NCBI RefSeq assembly: GCF_028369105.1
Contig: NZ_JAQNDO010000001.1
Location: 3,936,501-4,000,500, forward strand
Length of the DNA stretch: 64,000 nucleotides
Reading direction: 5' to 3'
DNA from: Polyangium mundeleinium
GTDB taxonomy: Bacteria > Myxococcota_A > Polyangia > Polyangiales > Polyangiaceae
Of the stretch, positions 40,280-50,425 are shown piece after piece. Below the pieces are notes generated by a model that saw nothing but the letters and a program-made list of their open reading frames with translations, had not been told where the DNA came from and made no database searches. Positions within the stretch are counted from its first letter, which is position 1; each line of letters starts with the position of its first letter. The position numbers were made by a program, and so were the translations under genes.

Positions 40280-41461
40280 ATGCCAATGCCCCATGCCGCC
40301 CCCGCACCACTTGCGCCTGACCGCGCGATACCTGCATCTGCTGCACGCTTGCCCGTCGTCCTCGCAGCAGCCGATCTGGACGCTCTCGTCCGGGCGCTCG
40401 CCGGGCGCGGCTACCGCGTCCTCGGGCCCGTGGCGCGTGACGGCGCAATCGTGATCGACGATGTGCGGCGCGCCACGGACCTGCCGATTGGCCTCGAAGA
40501 CGTCCAGGGGCCTGGCCGCTATCGCCTCGAGCGCCGCGATCATGACGCCTTTTTTGCGTTCACCCTCGGTCCGCATTCCTGGAAGGAAACCTTCCATGTA
40601 CCGGTCGAGCGCTTGTTCCAGATTCGGCGGAACAAGGAGGGGTTCTCCGTCATCCCGGACGCGACGCCGCGCCAGCGCGTCGCCCTGCTCGGCGCCCGCG
40701 CCTGCGAGATCCACGCGATCGAAATCCAGGACCGGATCCTCATCCACGGCGAGCACCCCGATCCTCGTTATGCCGCACGCAGAAGCGACGTTTTCGTGGT
40801 CGCGGTGAATTGCATGCGCGCGGGAAACACATGCTTCTGCGCATCCATGGGGACCGGCCCGCGCGCCGAGCGGGGGTTCGATCTCGCTCTCACCGAGCTC
40901 ATGGAGCCAGGCGACCACCGCTTTCTCGTCGAAATAGGCAGCGACGAGGGCGCCGCCGTCGCCGCGGAGTTGCCCGTTCGTCCGGCCGATCCAGAGGAGA
41001 AGGGTGCGGCGGTTTTGGTCTCCGAGCGCACCGCCGCGACCATGGGTCGCCGTCTCGACACGAGCGGGCTCAAGGAGCGTCTTCAAAAAAACCTGGAGCA
41101 TCCGCGCTGGGACGATGTCGCGACGCGCTGCCTGGCCTGCGGCAATTGCACGATGGTCTGCCCCACCTGCTTCTGTACCGAATTCGAGGACACGACCGAT
41201 CTCGCAGGCGAGACCGCCGAGCGCACGAAGCGCTGGGAGTCGTGCTTCGCGCTCGCTTTCTCCCATGTTCACGGCGGATCCGTGCGCAGCTCGATCAAGG
41301 CTCGCTATCGTCAATGGCTCACCCACAAGCTCGCCGGCTGGCACGACCAGTTCGGATCTTCCGGCTGCGTAGGCTGCGGACGCTGTATCACCTGGTGCCC
41401 CGTGGGGATCGACATCACAGAAGAGGCTGCCGCCGTCGGGCTGCCGGAAAAGGACGGCTGA
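40280..41461 (+). CDS. hydB: Group 3b [NiFe] hydrogenase beta subunit (Fe-S electron carrier)
   Basis: A 393-residue cytoplasmic protein of the HydB/HyhB family. A long N-terminal domain has [18 protein letters not shown] near 135, [20 protein letters not shown] near 170 and [13 protein letters not shown]. Two ferredoxin-like clusters follow: [16 protein letters not shown] near 280 and [16 protein letters not shown] near 368. It passes electrons between the small subunit and the flavin subunit encoded two genes on. It is the first gene of a run of about 12 kb in one direction. ATG 40280 lacks a strong ribosome site; ATG 40286 is a close alternative. Confidence 0.9.
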   Translation: MPMPHAAPAPLAPDRAIPASAARLPVVLAAADLDALVRALAGRGYRVLGPVARDGAIVIDDVRRATDLPIGLEDVQGPGRYRLERRDHDAFFAFTLGPHSWKETFHVPVERLFQIRRNKEGFSVIPDATPRQRVALLGARACEIHAIEIQDRILIHGEHPDPRYAARRSDVFVVAVNCMRAGNTCFCASMGTGPRAERGFDLALTELMEPGDHRFLVEIGSDEGAAVAAELPVRPADPEEKGAAVLVSERTAATMGRRLDTSGLKERLQKNLEHPRWDDVATRCLACGNCTMVCPTCFCTEFEDTTDLAGETAERTKRWESCFALAFSHVHGGSVRSSIKARYRQWLTHKLAGWHDQFGSSGCVGCGRCITWCPVGIDITEEAAAVGLPEKDG

Positions 41462-41470
41462 ACGAGGAGC

Positions 41471-41938
41471 ATGGAGAAGGAATCCCTCGCCCGATCGCTC
41501 GCGCAGCATCCCCTCGTCGTCGGCATGTCCGATGCGCACGTCGACTTCCTGAGCGGCTGCGTCAGGAACGTCCGTCTCGACGAGGGCCAGTTCCTCTTCC
41601 GCGAGGGCGAGCGCGCCGATGAGCTTTATCTCATTCGCTCCGGAAAAATCGCCCTCGAGATCCACGACGGCGCCCGTGGAACCATCGTGGCCGAGACCGT
41701 CGGCGGGGGCGACGCGCTCGGCTGGTCGACGCTCTTTCCACCCTATCGGTGGGGGCTCGATGCGCGCGGAATCCATCTTGCACACCTCTTCGCAATCGAT
41801 GGCGCCTGCTTGCGCGCCAAGCTCGAAGCCGACCACGACTTCGGGTACGCCTTCACCCGACGGCTTTTGAACGAGGTCCACAGCCGCCTGCAGCGGGCGC
41901 GGCTGCAGGCGCTCGACGTCTATCGGGCCCGGCCATGA
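41471..41938 (+). CDS. Cyclic-nucleotide-binding domain protein without DNA-binding domain
   Basis: A 155-residue protein, 9 bp after hydB. The Crp-type beta-roll is clear: [56 protein letters not shown]. It ends in a helix ([20 protein letters not shown]) where a helix-turn-helix would begin, so it cannot bind DNA like Crp. The cNMP phosphate-binding motif is not canonical, so the ligand is uncertain. Its gene lies between the beta and gamma subunit genes and overlaps the next by four bases. A regulatory subunit of the hydrogenase complex is likely. Such genes are known in other 3b operons. Confidence 0.85.
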   Translation: MEKESLARSLAQHPLVVGMSDAHVDFLSGCVRNVRLDEGQFLFREGERADELYLIRSGKIALEIHDGARGTIVAETVGGGDALGWSTLFPPYRWGLDARGIHLAHLFAIDGACLRAKLEADHDFGYAFTRRLLNEVHSRLQRARLQALDVYRARP

Positions 41939-42774
41939 GCGTCTCCCCCGACCCCGACCCCATGCTCCCCGAGCCGCTCCGCATCGCGCGAGCGAAGCGG
42001 GAGACGCACGGTGTTTTCACGTTCGAGCTCGACGTCTCTGCCCGCGGCGGTTTTCCGTTCCTGCCGGGGCAATTCAACATGCTGTACCCGTTCGGCGCCG
42101 GTGAATCGGCCATTTCGATCTGCGGCGATCCCCACCGGCCGGATCGGCTCGAACACACGATCCGCGCCGTGGGCGCGGTGACGCGCGCCCTCGAGCGCCT
42201 CGGTCGTGGTGACGTCGTGGGCGTGCGCGGGCCGTTCGGTAGCGCCTGGCCGGTCCGTGAGGCCGAGGGGAGAGATCTCATGGTGATCGCCGGTGGCATC
42301 GGCCTCGCCCCGCTGCGCCCCGTCGTCTACCACGCGCTCCGCCGTCGCGAAGCGTTCGGCAAGGTCGCTTTGCTCTATGGCACCCGCACCCCCGACGACA
42401 TCCTCTACCGCAAGGAGATCGAGCGCTGGCGCGGCAGGCTCGACGTCGAGGTCGAGGTCACGGTCGACACGGCCGGGAGCGATTGGCGAGGAAATACGGG
42501 TGTCGTCACCAAGCTCATCAGCCGGGCCGCATTCGATCCAGGAAGAGCGTTCGCCATGATTTGCGGCCCTGAGATCATGATGCGCTTCTGCGCCCGCGAG
42601 CTCGAGCGACTCGGCGTTTCGTTGGACCGGATATGGATCACCATGGAGCGCAACATGCGCTGCGGCATCGGCCTTTGCGGTCATTGCCAGTTCGGCCCGT
42701 CCTTCGTGTGCAAAGACGGCCCCGTGTACCGCTACGACCGGGTGCAGGACCTGCTCCTGGTGAGGGAGGTGTAG
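41935..42774 (+). CDS. hydG: Group 3b hydrogenase gamma subunit (FAD/NAD(P) reductase)
   Basis: A 279-residue ferredoxin-reductase-type flavoprotein, starting in an ATGA overlap with the previous stop. FAD is bound through [15 protein letters not shown] near 42 and [16 protein letters not shown] near 70. The NAD(P) domain has [19 protein letters not shown] near 118 and [14 protein letters not shown]. The C-terminal [20 protein letters not shown] supplies four cysteines for a [2Fe-2S] cluster. It exchanges electrons with NADP(H) in the cytoplasm. The closest relatives are HydG/HyhG of bidirectional NADP-linked hydrogenases and dihydroorotate dehydrogenase electron transfer subunits. Confidence 0.92.
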   Translation: MSVSPDPDPMLPEPLRIARAKRETHGVFTFELDVSARGGFPFLPGQFNMLYPFGAGESAISICGDPHRPDRLEHTIRAVGAVTRALERLGRGDVVGVRGPFGSAWPVREAEGRDLMVIAGGIGLAPLRPVVYHALRRREAFGKVALLYGTRTPDDILYRKEIERWRGRLDVEVEVTVDTAGSDWRGNTGVVTKLISRAAFDPGRAFAMICGPEIMMRFCARELERLGVSLDRIWITMERNMRCGIGLCGHCQFGPSFVCKDGPVYRYDRVQDLLLVREV

Positions 42775-42775
42775 C

Positions 42776-43588
42776 GTGCCTACACGGAAGAAGAAACCCA
42801 AGCTTGCCGTCTTCAAGTTCGCCTCCTGCGATGGCTGCCAGCTCAGCCTCCTCGATTGCGAGGACGAGCTGCTCGTCCTGGCCGACGCCGTTCGGATCGC
42901 GAGCTTCGCCGAGGCGTCGAGCAGGGTCCTTCGGGGCCCGTACGACATCAGCCTGGTCGAGGGCTCGATCACCACACCGCACGACGCCGAGCGGATTCGC
43001 GAGGTCCGCGCCCAGTCGCGCGTCCTCGTCACCATCGGCGCGTGCGCCACGGCGGGCGGCGTCCAGGCGCTCCGCAACTTCCGTGACGTGAAGGAATTCG
43101 CGCGCATCGTCTATGCGCGACCGGAGTACATCGACACGCTCGCGACCTCGACGCCCATCGCAAACCACGTGAAGGTCGATTACGAGCTCCGCGGTTGCCC
43201 CATCGACAAGCGCCAGCTCCTCGCGGTGCTCTCGGCGCTGCTCTCCGACCGAAAGCCGTCGATCGCGAGCCACTCGGTGTGCGTGCAATGCAAGCTGCGC
43301 GGGAACGTCTGTGTCATGGTCGCGCACGGGACGCCCTGCCTCGGCCCGGTCACGCACGCGGGCTGTGGCGCCCTCTGCCCGACGTACCATCGCGGTTGTT
43401 ATGGCTGCTTCGGCCCGGCCGAGACGACCAATACGGGCGGGCTCGAATGGGCGCTCGTCGCCGCAGGCGCGAGCCACGAGGACATCGCGCGCACCTACGC
43501 CACGTTCAACGCGGCCGCGCCGCCGTTCCGGAGGGCGCAGGAAGAGCAGCTCGTGCAGATCCGGCCGAAGGAGGGGCGCCGTGGCTAG
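42776..43588 (+). CDS. hydD: Group 3b hydrogenase delta (small) subunit
   Basis: A 270-residue Fe-S protein from GTG 42776, one base after the gamma stop. It has no Tat signal, so it is cytoplasmic. The proximal cluster ligands are seen in [16 protein letters not shown] near 15, [10 protein letters not shown] near 82 and [10 protein letters not shown] near 138. The C-terminal half adds [29 protein letters not shown] and CYGCFGPAE, the ligands of two more [4Fe-4S] clusters. It relays electrons from the NiFe site to the beta subunit. It overlaps the alpha gene by eight bases. Confidence 0.94.
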   Translation: MPTRKKKPKLAVFKFASCDGCQLSLLDCEDELLVLADAVRIASFAEASSRVLRGPYDISLVEGSITTPHDAERIREVRAQSRVLVTIGACATAGGVQALRNFRDVKEFARIVYARPEYIDTLATSTPIANHVKVDYELRGCPIDKRQLLAVLSALLSDRKPSIASHSVCVQCKLRGNVCVMVAHGTPCLGPVTHAGCGALCPTYHRGCYGCFGPAETTNTGGLEWALVAAGASHEDIARTYATFNAAAPPFRRAQEEQLVQIRPKEGRRG

Positions 43589-44870
43589 GACGATCAAGGT
43601 CAATTACCTCGCGCGCGTCGAGGGCGAGGGGGCGCTCACCATCCGGTTCAAGGGAGACAAACCCTCGGCGGTCGAGCTGCGTATCTTCGAGCCGCCTCGC
43701 TTCTTCGAGGCGTTCCTGCGCGGCAGGGCGTACCTGGAAGTGCCGGATATCGTCGCGCGCATCTGCGGCATCTGTCCCGTCGCTTACCAGATGAGCGCCT
43801 GCCACGCGATCGAGGACGCGCTCGGCATACGGACGGACGGCACGCTCCGCGCGCTTCGGCGTCTGCTTTACTGCGGTGAGTGGATCGAGAGCCACGGGCT
43901 GCACGTGTTCATGCTGCACGCGCCCGATTTCCTGGGCTACGAGGACGCGATCGCGATGGCGAAGGACCACCGCGAATGGGTCACGCGCGGCCTCGGCATC
44001 AAGAAGGCTGGGAATGCGATCGTGGCCGCCCTCGGCGGACGGGAGATCCATCCGATCAACGTCAAGGTCGGCGGGTTCTACCGCGTGCCGACACGGACTG
44101 AGCTATCGGTGCTCTTGCCCGCGCTGGAAACTGCGCTCGGTGATGCGGAGATGTGCCTCGACTGGGCGGCGCAGTTCGAGTTCCCGGCGTTCGAGCGTGA
44201 TTACGAGTACGTCGCGCTGCGCCATGCGGACGAGTACCCATTCTGCGAGGGTCGTATCGTCTCGAACAAGGGCCTCGACATCGACCTGCACGCGTACGAG
44301 GAGCACTTCGCCGAGCTGCAAGTGCCTCACTCGACCGCGCTGCACTCGGTCGTTCGCGGCCGAAGCGACTATCAGTGCGGGCCCCTCGCTCGGTTCAACC
44401 TGAACTTCGATCGGCTCGGCGAACGGGCCCGTGACGCCGCAGAGCGCGTGGAGTTCGTCCCGCCCTGCCGTAACGTATACAAGAGCCTGCTCGCGCGCAT
44501 GGTCGAAATCATCCAAGCGTTCGACGAGGCGATCCGAATCATCCACGGGTACGCGCCGCCCGACGCGCCTGCGATCGCGGTGACCCCGCGCATGGCCACA
44601 GGGCATGGCTGCACGGAGGCGCCGCGCGGCATGCTCTGGCACAAATACACGCTGGACGAGACTGGGCTCGTCGAGGACGCCCGCATCGTCCCGCCCACCT
44701 CCCAGAACCAGAAATGCATCGAGCAGGATCTCTGGCAGCTCGCCCCGACGCTCGCCGCGATGCCCCACGCGGCGGCCACGCGGCGTGCCGAGCAGGCCGT
44801 GCGCAACTTCGATCCCTGCATCTCCTGCTCGACCCACTTTTTGCGCCTCGCAATCGAGCGGGAGGATTGA
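43581..44870 (+). CDS. hydA: Group 3b hydrogenase alpha (large, NiFe) subunit
   Basis: A 429-residue catalytic subunit from GTG 43581 ([20 protein letters not shown]). The first nickel-ligand pair is in [17 protein letters not shown] near residue 61. The second is in [20 protein letters not shown] at the C-terminus. The nine or ten residues after the His form the extension that a specific endopeptidase removes after Ni insertion; such a protease is encoded next. The gene is cytoplasmic by lack of signals. The complex oxidises H2 or evolves it with NADP(H) as partner. Members of the group are relatively oxygen-tolerant and often serve redox balance under low oxygen. Confidence 0.95.
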   Translation: MARTIKVNYLARVEGEGALTIRFKGDKPSAVELRIFEPPRFFEAFLRGRAYLEVPDIVARICGICPVAYQMSACHAIEDALGIRTDGTLRALRRLLYCGEWIESHGLHVFMLHAPDFLGYEDAIAMAKDHREWVTRGLGIKKAGNAIVAALGGREIHPINVKVGGFYRVPTRTELSVLLPALETALGDAEMCLDWAAQFEFPAFERDYEYVALRHADEYPFCEGRIVSNKGLDIDLHAYEEHFAELQVPHSTALHSVVRGRSDYQCGPLARFNLNFDRLGERARDAAERVEFVPPCRNVYKSLLARMVEIIQAFDEAIRIIHGYAPPDAPAIAVTPRMATGHGCTEAPRGMLWHKYTLDETGLVEDARIVPPTSQNQKCIEQDLWQLAPTLAAMPHAAATRRAEQAVRNFDPCISCSTHFLRLAIERED

Positions 44871-44871
44871 C

Positions 44872-45336
44872 GTGGTTGTTCGCGTGATTGCCATAGGCCA
44901 GCGTGCGGCGGGCGATGACGGTGTGGGGCCGGCCGTGCTCGACGCATTGCGGGCGCAGGGCGCAGGCGAGGGGGTCGACCTCTGCGAGGTGGACGAGCCT
45001 TCCGCGCTCCTGCCCCTTCTGGAGGGCGCGCACCGCGTGATCCTCGTGGACGCGGCCCTCGGTGGTGGCGGCGGCGCTGGCACGGTGCACGTGCTCGCGG
45101 AGGAGACGCTCGACGCGCGCGATATCGCACCCATTTCGACACACGGGCTGACCGTGGGGCAGGTCCTCGGGCTCGCCCGCGCGCTCGCTCCAGACAAGGT
45201 CTGTCGCGACATCTCGATCGTCGCGATCTCCGTCGAGCGTCCGGCTTGCCTTGCGTATGGCCTGTCGCCCGAGGCGCTCGCCGCCGTCCCGCGCGCGACC
45301 GAGGCCGTGCGAAACCTCGTCGCGGGAGCGAGCTGA
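44872..45336 (+). CDS. Hydrogenase maturation endopeptidase
   Basis: A 154-residue protein of the HycI/HoxW/HyaD family from GTG 44872, with GGGAGG upstream. Family motifs are IGQRAAGDDGVGPAVLDAL near residue 7 (the Asp that binds the Ni site), VDEPSALLPLLEGAHRVILV with a conserved Asp in VDAALGG, and ISTHGLTVGQVLGLA near 99. It trims the C-terminal tail of the large subunit encoded just before it. Each such protease usually serves one hydrogenase, so location assigns it to hydA. Confidence 0.9.
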   Translation: MVVRVIAIGQRAAGDDGVGPAVLDALRAQGAGEGVDLCEVDEPSALLPLLEGAHRVILVDAALGGGGGAGTVHVLAEETLDARDIAPISTHGLTVGQVLGLARALAPDKVCRDISIVAISVERPACLAYGLSPEALAAVPRATEAVRNLVAGAS

Positions 45337-45352
45337 AGAGGAGCCGACGTTT

Positions 45353-45694
45353 ATGCACGAGTCCTCGCTGGGCAAAGAGGTTCTTCGTTTGGCGCTCGCG
45401 CGAGCGAACGACGAGGGTGCGGCACACGTACGTGCGGTGCGAGGCTGGGTTGCCGAAACGGAGCAGCTCGACCCGCAGGCGATTGCGTTTCATTTCGCCG
45501 CGTACGCCTGCGGAACCAAGGCCGAGGGGGCGCGGCTCGATCTCGTGCTCCTCCGGGTCGAGGCCGAGTGCCACGCCTGCCGGAAGACCTACCGGCCCGA
45601 GCAGCACCTGCTCCTTTGCCCTCGATGTGGCTCCACCGAGGCCACGCTCCTCGGGCCAACAGGTCTCGGTATCGATTGCATGGTGGTTGATTAG
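45353..45694 (+). CDS. hypA: Hydrogenase nickel chaperone HypA
   Basis: A 113-residue protein that begins with the nickel-binding MHE motif (MHESSLGKEVLRLALARAN). The zinc site is CHAC near residue 75 and CPRC near 91. It delivers nickel to the large subunit, normally with the GTPase HypB. The central part is longer and more Arg/Ala-rich than in E. coli HypA but keeps the expected fold. No hypB is found anywhere in the window, so HypB must come from elsewhere or HypA works without it here. Confidence 0.92.
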   Translation: MHESSLGKEVLRLALARANDEGAAHVRAVRGWVAETEQLDPQAIAFHFAAYACGTKAEGARLDLVLLRVEAECHACRKTYRPEQHLLLCPRCGSTEATLLGPTGLGIDCMVVD

Positions 45695-45703
45695 GAGGAC
45701 GCT

Positions 45704-48001
45704 ATGGCGCGCGTGTCCTTGCACGTGGAGGGGATCGTTCAGGGCGTGGGCTTCCGGCCGTTCGTCTATTGTAAGGCCATGGCGCTCGGTTTGTCGGGCT
45801 GGGTCAAGAATGAATGTAGCGCCGTGGAAATCGAGGCCGAGGGGTTTCCCGAGGAGATCGAGGCGTTCGTCCGCGCGCTCGAGTTCGACTTGCCCAAGCC
45901 GGGCGCCGTCACGCGAATCGAACGCCGCGAGCTCCCCGCGCGCACAGGCGCGGCGCCACCTTCCGGGTTCTCGATCCTGCCGAGCGAGGAGGGCGCGCGG
46001 CCCGCGCCGCTGGTGCCCGCGGATCTCGCGACCTGCGCCGATTGCATGGCCGAAACCCTCGCCCCGGAGGGCCGGCGCCGCGGCTATCCCTTCACCACAT
46101 GCGCCCGCTGCGGACCGCGCTACACGATCATCGAATCGCTGCCGTACGATCGCCACCGCACTTCCATGCGGACCTTCGCGCTTTGCGACGACTGCCGGCA
46201 CGAATACGAGGACCCGAGCAACCGTCGCTTCCACGCCGAGACGATCGCCTGCCCGCGCTGTGGTCCCCGCCTTTCCCTGCTGTCGCCTGCGGGTAAGGAG
46301 ATCGCCGAGGCGGAGCTTGCGCTCCGAGCCGCCGCGTCGGCGCTGCGCGCAGGTCGCGTCGTCGCGCTGCGGGGCGTGGGGGGATTCCAGCTCCTGGTGG
46401 ACGCGACCGACAGTGATGCGGTGAGGGTGCTCCGCCGCCGGAAGCGGCGCGATGAGAAGCCCTTCGCGGTGCTCTTCGAGGACGCGCACGCTGCAGCCGC
46501 AGCGGCCGTGCTCTCTGCCGAGGAGATGCGCGCGCTCGTGGGCCCGGAGGCGCCCATCGTGCTCGCGCGCCGCCGAGTGCCCTCCATCGTCGCCCCCGAG
46601 GTGGCGCCGCGGAGTCCGCTCGTGGGCGCGATGCTGCCGGCCTCACCGCTGCACCGATTGATGGCCGAGGCCGCCGGCCGCCCGCTCGTTTGCACGAGCG
46701 GCAATCTCTCGGGGGAGCCGCTCGCCGTGGACGTGCCGGAGGCCCTCACACGTCTCGCGGGCATCGCCGATCTGTTTCTCGTTCATGACCGCCCCATTGT
46801 GCGGGCCATCGACGACTCCGTGGTGCGTGCGGGCCCGGACGGCATTTCCGTGATCAGGCGCGCCCGAGGGTTTGCGCCCAGCTCCATTGGACGATGGGCC
46901 GCCGATGCACCCGTTCTCGGCGTCGGCGCGCACCTGAAGAGCACGATCACCTTCGCCGCGGGCGGCGAGCTTTTGACGAGCCAGCATCTCGGCGATCTGG
47001 ATGGGCCCGCCGCCGTGGATCTGCTCGAGCGCACGATAAGGGACATGACTCGCTTCTTCGACCTGCGCCCCTCCGTCATTGCATGCGACCTGCACCCGGA
47101 CTACGCGTCGAGCCTCCTCGCCGAGCGACTTGCACGCGAATGGGGCGCAGAGCTCGTGCGCGTGCAGCACCACCACGCCCACGTAGTGTCCGTGGTGGCC
47201 GAGCACGGCCTGGATGAAGGCGAGGTGCTCGGCCTCGCGTGGGATGGTGTGGGGCTCGGGGCAGACGGCAGCGCGTGGGGCGGCGAGGCGCTTGTCGCGG
47301 GCGTTTCCGGCTTCCGCCGCGTCGCGCACCTTTTGCCATTCCACCTACCGGGCGGCGATCGCGCTGCCCGCGAGCCACGTCGGAGCGCGCTCGGCCTGCT
47401 TTACGCGACGCTCGGCCCGGATACCCTCGCGGCGGCGCGCGGGCTATGGGACGAGCCTGCCGTGTCCTGTCTGCTCGCAGCGATGGCCCGCGGGTTTGCG
47501 GCACCGCTCTCGACCAGCGTGGGGCGGCTCTTCGACGCGGTTGCGGCGCTTCTCGGCCTGGGGAACACATGCTCGTTCGAGGGGCAGGCGGCCATGGAGC
47601 TCGAATGGTGCGCCGCGACGCACCCCGATCCGCACCCGGAGCCTTACCCACTGCCACTTTCGGATGGGGCCCCCTCGGTTGCCGACACGGGGCCACTCGT
47701 GCGGGCCGTATTGACGGATCGGGCCGCCGGTCGGCCGCTCGCCGAGATTGCGGCTCGATTCCACGCGGGCCTGGTCGATCTCGGCGCTCGTGTTGCGGAG
47801 CGAGTGAATCTGCCTCGCGTGGTGCTCGCGGGCGGCTGCTTCCAGAATGATCTGCTCACTCGTGCGCTTACCTCGCGGCTGCGCGCGGACGGGTTCGACG
47901 TGCGCCTGCCGGCACGCGTCCCGACGAACGACGGCGGGATCTCCGTAGGCCAGGCGGCGATTGCCGCGAGGAGCCACGAATGTAGAAATGGAGGACGGTG
48001 A
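45704..48001 (+). CDS. hypF: Carbamoyltransferase HypF
   Basis: A 765-residue four-domain enzyme that starts synthesis of the CN ligands of the NiFe site from carbamoyl phosphate. The acylphosphatase domain has GIVQGVGFRPFVY near 10. Two zinc fingers follow: CADCMAE, then CARCGPRYT, and CDDCRHEYED, then CPRCGPRLS. The YrdC-like domain has GVGGFQLLVDATD, RRRKRRDEKPFAVLF and CTSGNLSGEPLA. The Kae1-like domain has VQHHHAHVVSVVAEH, DGVGLGADG and VVLAGGCFQNDLL. Length and order are standard. Its stop shares one base with the hypC start (TGATG). Confidence 0.95.
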   Translation: MARVSLHVEGIVQGVGFRPFVYCKAMALGLSGWVKNECSAVEIEAEGFPEEIEAFVRALEFDLPKPGAVTRIERRELPARTGAAPPSGFSILPSEEGARPAPLVPADLATCADCMAETLAPEGRRRGYPFTTCARCGPRYTIIESLPYDRHRTSMRTFALCDDCRHEYEDPSNRRFHAETIACPRCGPRLSLLSPAGKEIAEAELALRAAASALRAGRVVALRGVGGFQLLVDATDSDAVRVLRRRKRRDEKPFAVLFEDAHAAAAAAVLSAEEMRALVGPEAPIVLARRRVPSIVAPEVAPRSPLVGAMLPASPLHRLMAEAAGRPLVCTSGNLSGEPLAVDVPEALTRLAGIADLFLVHDRPIVRAIDDSVVRAGPDGISVIRRARGFAPSSIGRWAADAPVLGVGAHLKSTITFAAGGELLTSQHLGDLDGPAAVDLLERTIRDMTRFFDLRPSVIACDLHPDYASSLLAERLAREWGAELVRVQHHHAHVVSVVAEHGLDEGEVLGLAWDGVGLGADGSAWGGEALVAGVSGFRRVAHLLPFHLPGGDRAAREPRRSALGLLYATLGPDTLAAARGLWDEPAVSCLLAAMARGFAAPLSTSVGRLFDAVAALLGLGNTCSFEGQAAMELEWCAATHPDPHPEPYPLPLSDGAPSVADTGPLVRAVLTDRAAGRPLAEIAARFHAGLVDLGARVAERVNLPRVVLAGGCFQNDLLTRALTSRLRADGFDVRLPARVPTNDGGISVGQAAIAARSHECRNGGR

Positions 48002-48261
48002 TGTGTTTGGGGGTGCCGGGGAGAATCCTGGATGTGCGGGAGGGCGATCTCCGGTATGGGCACGTCGCATTCGGCGGCGTCGTGCGGGATGTATGCCTAG
48101 AATACGTACCCGAGGCGGGCGAGGGAGACTGGGTGATCGTGCACGTGGGATTTGCGATCTCCCGCATCGATGAGGCCGAGGCGGCTCGCGTCTTCTCCTA
48201 TCTGGAGGAGATCGGGGACCTCGGCGAGCTCGGGCGCAGGCCGGATGGGAGGACCGCATGA
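48001..48261 (+). CDS. hypC: Hydrogenase assembly chaperone HypC
   Basis: An 86-residue protein beginning [20 protein letters not shown], with the essential Cys2 exposed after loss of Met. It binds HypD and the immature large subunit and carries the Fe(CN)2CO unit. The C-terminal helix ([17 protein letters not shown]) is typical. The ATG overlaps the hypF stop by one base and the stop overlaps the hypD start, so the three are translationally coupled. Confidence 0.93.
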   Translation: MCLGVPGRILDVREGDLRYGHVAFGGVVRDVCLEYVPEAGEGDWVIVHVGFAISRIDEAEAARVFSYLEEIGDLGELGRRPDGRTA

Positions 48262-49349
48262 GGTACGTGGATGAGTACCGCGACGCCGATGTCTGCCGCC
48301 GCTACGCAGCCGCCATCACCGCGAGGGCCACGCGCGCGTGGCGGATCATGGAGGTCTGCGGCGGCCAGACGCACTCCATCGTACGCTTCGGCATCGACGC
48401 GCTGCTCCCGCCGGGGCTCGAGCTCTTGCACGGTCCCGGCTGTCCCGTATGCGTGACGCCGCTGGAGATGATCGACCGCGCCCTCGCCATTGCGGCCAAG
48501 CCCGGAGTGATCTTCTGTTCGTTCGGCGACATGCTGCGCGTGCCGGGGACGCGCTCGGACCTCTTCTGTGCGAAGAGCGAGGGAGCCGACGTGCGCATCG
48601 TCTATTCGCCGCTCGATGCGCTGGAGATTGCCCGCCAGAACCAGGGCAGGGAGGTCGTGTTTTTCGGGGTAGGCTTCGAAACCACGGCTCCAGCGAATGC
48701 CATGGCCGTACGCGAGGCGCGGCGGCGCGGCATATGCAACTTCTCGATGCTCGTCTCCCACGTGCTCGTGCCCCCGGCGCTCTCCGCGATCCTCTCCTCG
48801 CCGCGTTGTCGGGTCGACGCCTTCCTCGCAGCGGGCCACGTGTGCACGGTGATGGGCATGGACGAGTACCGGCCCATCGCTGCACGCCATCGCACGCCCA
48901 TCGTGGTCACGGGCTTCGAGCCGGCGGACCTTCTGCAGGGCATCCACATGTGCGTCGTGCAGCTCGAGGAGGGGCGGGCGGAGGTCGAGAACCAGTATGC
49001 GCGATCGGCGCGCCCCGAGGGCAACCGCGAGGCCATGCGCGTCGTCGCGGAGGTGTTCAGGGTCGTGCCGCGGAAATGGCGTGGAATCGGCGATATCCCG
49101 GAGAGTGGGCTCGGGCTCCGCCCCGAGTACGCGCAGCATGACGCGGAGGCGCTTTTCAACGTGGGAACGATCTCGACCGAGGAGCCGTCGGTGTGCATCA
49201 GCGGCCTGGTGCTGCAAGGGATCGAGAAACCCTCGGCCTGCCCGGCATTCGGCACACGCTGCACGCCTGAGACGCCGCTCGGAGCGACGATGGTGTCCTC
49301 CGAGGGCGCCTGCGCGGCCTATTATCGTTACCGGAGGACTGGGTCGTGA
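48258..49349 (+). CDS. hypD: Hydrogenase maturation protein HypD
   Basis: A 363-residue Fe-S scaffold that assembles the Fe(CN)2CO group. The family motifs are in order: [14 protein letters not shown] near 32, [16 protein letters not shown] near 58, [11 protein letters not shown] near 89, [14 protein letters not shown] near 135, and [12 protein letters not shown] near 192. The C-terminal [4Fe-4S] ligands are [19 protein letters not shown] and [10 protein letters not shown]. Length is standard. It starts four bases inside hypC. Confidence 0.95.
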   Translation: MRYVDEYRDADVCRRYAAAITARATRAWRIMEVCGGQTHSIVRFGIDALLPPGLELLHGPGCPVCVTPLEMIDRALAIAAKPGVIFCSFGDMLRVPGTRSDLFCAKSEGADVRIVYSPLDALEIARQNQGREVVFFGVGFETTAPANAMAVREARRRGICNFSMLVSHVLVPPALSAILSSPRCRVDAFLAAGHVCTVMGMDEYRPIAARHRTPIVVTGFEPADLLQGIHMCVVQLEEGRAEVENQYARSARPEGNREAMRVVAEVFRVVPRKWRGIGDIPESGLGLRPEYAQHDAEALFNVGTISTEEPSVCISGLVLQGIEKPSACPAFGTRCTPETPLGATMVSSEGACAAYYRYRRTGS

Positions 49350-50407
49350 CCACGCGCGATTTCGAGCTCGCATGCCCGGCGCCGCTCCGGCACCGGACGG
49401 TGCAGCTCGCGCACGGCGGCGGCGGGCGTCTTTCACGCGAGCTCGTCGAGCAGATTTTCATGCCCGCGTTCGGGGGCGCCGCGCTCTCTGCGCGGCACGA
49501 CAGCGCGGTCGTGGAGGCTCCCAAGGGCCGCATCGCGATGACCACCGATGGCTACGTGGTGCGGCCGCTGTTCTTCCCGGGCGGAGACATCGGCAAGCTC
49601 GCCGTTTGCGGCACGATCAACGATCTCGCCATGACCGGTGCTGCGCCCCGCTGGCTCGCCGTCGCCTTCGTGCTGGAGGAGGGCCTTCCCATGGCCGACC
49701 TCATCCGTGTGGTCGCCTCGATGCGCGACGCCGCCCGCGCGTCGGGGATGGAGATCGTCACGGGTGACACGAAAGTCGTGGATCGCGGCAAGGGAGACGG
49801 GATATTTGTCACGACGACGGGTGTGGGTGTCGTGCCGGAGGGGATCACGATCGAGCCTCGCGCGGTTCGGCCGGGCGACGAGGTTCTCGTGAGCGGCGAC
49901 CTCGGGCGCCATGGAATCGCGGTGCTCTCGATGCGCGAGGGGCTCACGATCACGGGTGCGCTCGAGAGCGATTGCGCGCCGCTTGACGGGCTCGTCGCCG
50001 CGCTGCTCTCGGCGGGGGTCGTGCCGCATTGCCTTCGCGATCCGACGCGCGGCGGGCTCGCGTCGGCGCTCAATGAGATTGCCCTGGACGCGGGCGTCGA
50101 CATCGAAATCGACGAGCACGCGGTTCCCGTGAACGAGACGGTGGCGGGCGCGTGCGAGCTCTTCGGACTTGATCCGCTCTACGTCGCGTGCGAGGGCCGG
50201 CTCGTCGCGTTCGTGCCGGAGGAGCACGCGGTGGCGGCTATCGACGTCATGCGCGCCCATCCGGCGGCCCCAGAGCCAGTGCGGATCGGGAGAGTCCTTG
50301 ACAACGCGGCGCCTGGTCGGGCCGGCCGGGTCACGCTCCGAAGCCGTCTCGGCACGAACCGGTTGCTCGACATCCCTGCGGGCGAGCAGCTCCCGAGGAT
50401 TTGCTGA
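49346..50407 (+). CDS. hypE: Hydrogenase maturation protein HypE
   Basis: A 353-residue enzyme of the PurM/SelD family. It dehydrates the thiocarbamate made by HypF to a thiocyanate on its own C-terminal cysteine. Motifs: [18 protein letters not shown] near 17, [20 protein letters not shown] near 66, [13 protein letters not shown] near 87 (nucleotide-binding Asp), [14 protein letters not shown] near 137, and [17 protein letters not shown] near 226. It ends in PRIC, the strictly required C-terminal cysteine. It overlaps hypD by four bases and is the last maturation gene. Confidence 0.95.
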   Translation: MTTRDFELACPAPLRHRTVQLAHGGGGRLSRELVEQIFMPAFGGAALSARHDSAVVEAPKGRIAMTTDGYVVRPLFFPGGDIGKLAVCGTINDLAMTGAAPRWLAVAFVLEEGLPMADLIRVVASMRDAARASGMEIVTGDTKVVDRGKGDGIFVTTTGVGVVPEGITIEPRAVRPGDEVLVSGDLGRHGIAVLSMREGLTITGALESDCAPLDGLVAALLSAGVVPHCLRDPTRGGLASALNEIALDAGVDIEIDEHAVPVNETVAGACELFGLDPLYVACEGRLVAFVPEEHAVAAIDVMRAHPAAPEPVRIGRVLDNAAPGRAGRVTLRSRLGTNRLLDIPAGEQLPRIC

Positions 50408-50425
50408 GCCTGACGGAGGTTTCCC

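Noticed and set aside
38396-41881. A 1161-codon minus-strand frame
   Set aside because: It is the shadow of the ppsA-like gene, hydB, the cNMP gene and hydG; its sequence is Arg/Gly/Ala-rich with no domain, while the overlapping genes have full motif sets.
43311-43580. Upstream extension of the hydrogenase large subunit frame
   Set aside because: It overlaps the small subunit in another frame and is Arg/Ser-rich; GTG 43581 fits the family start.
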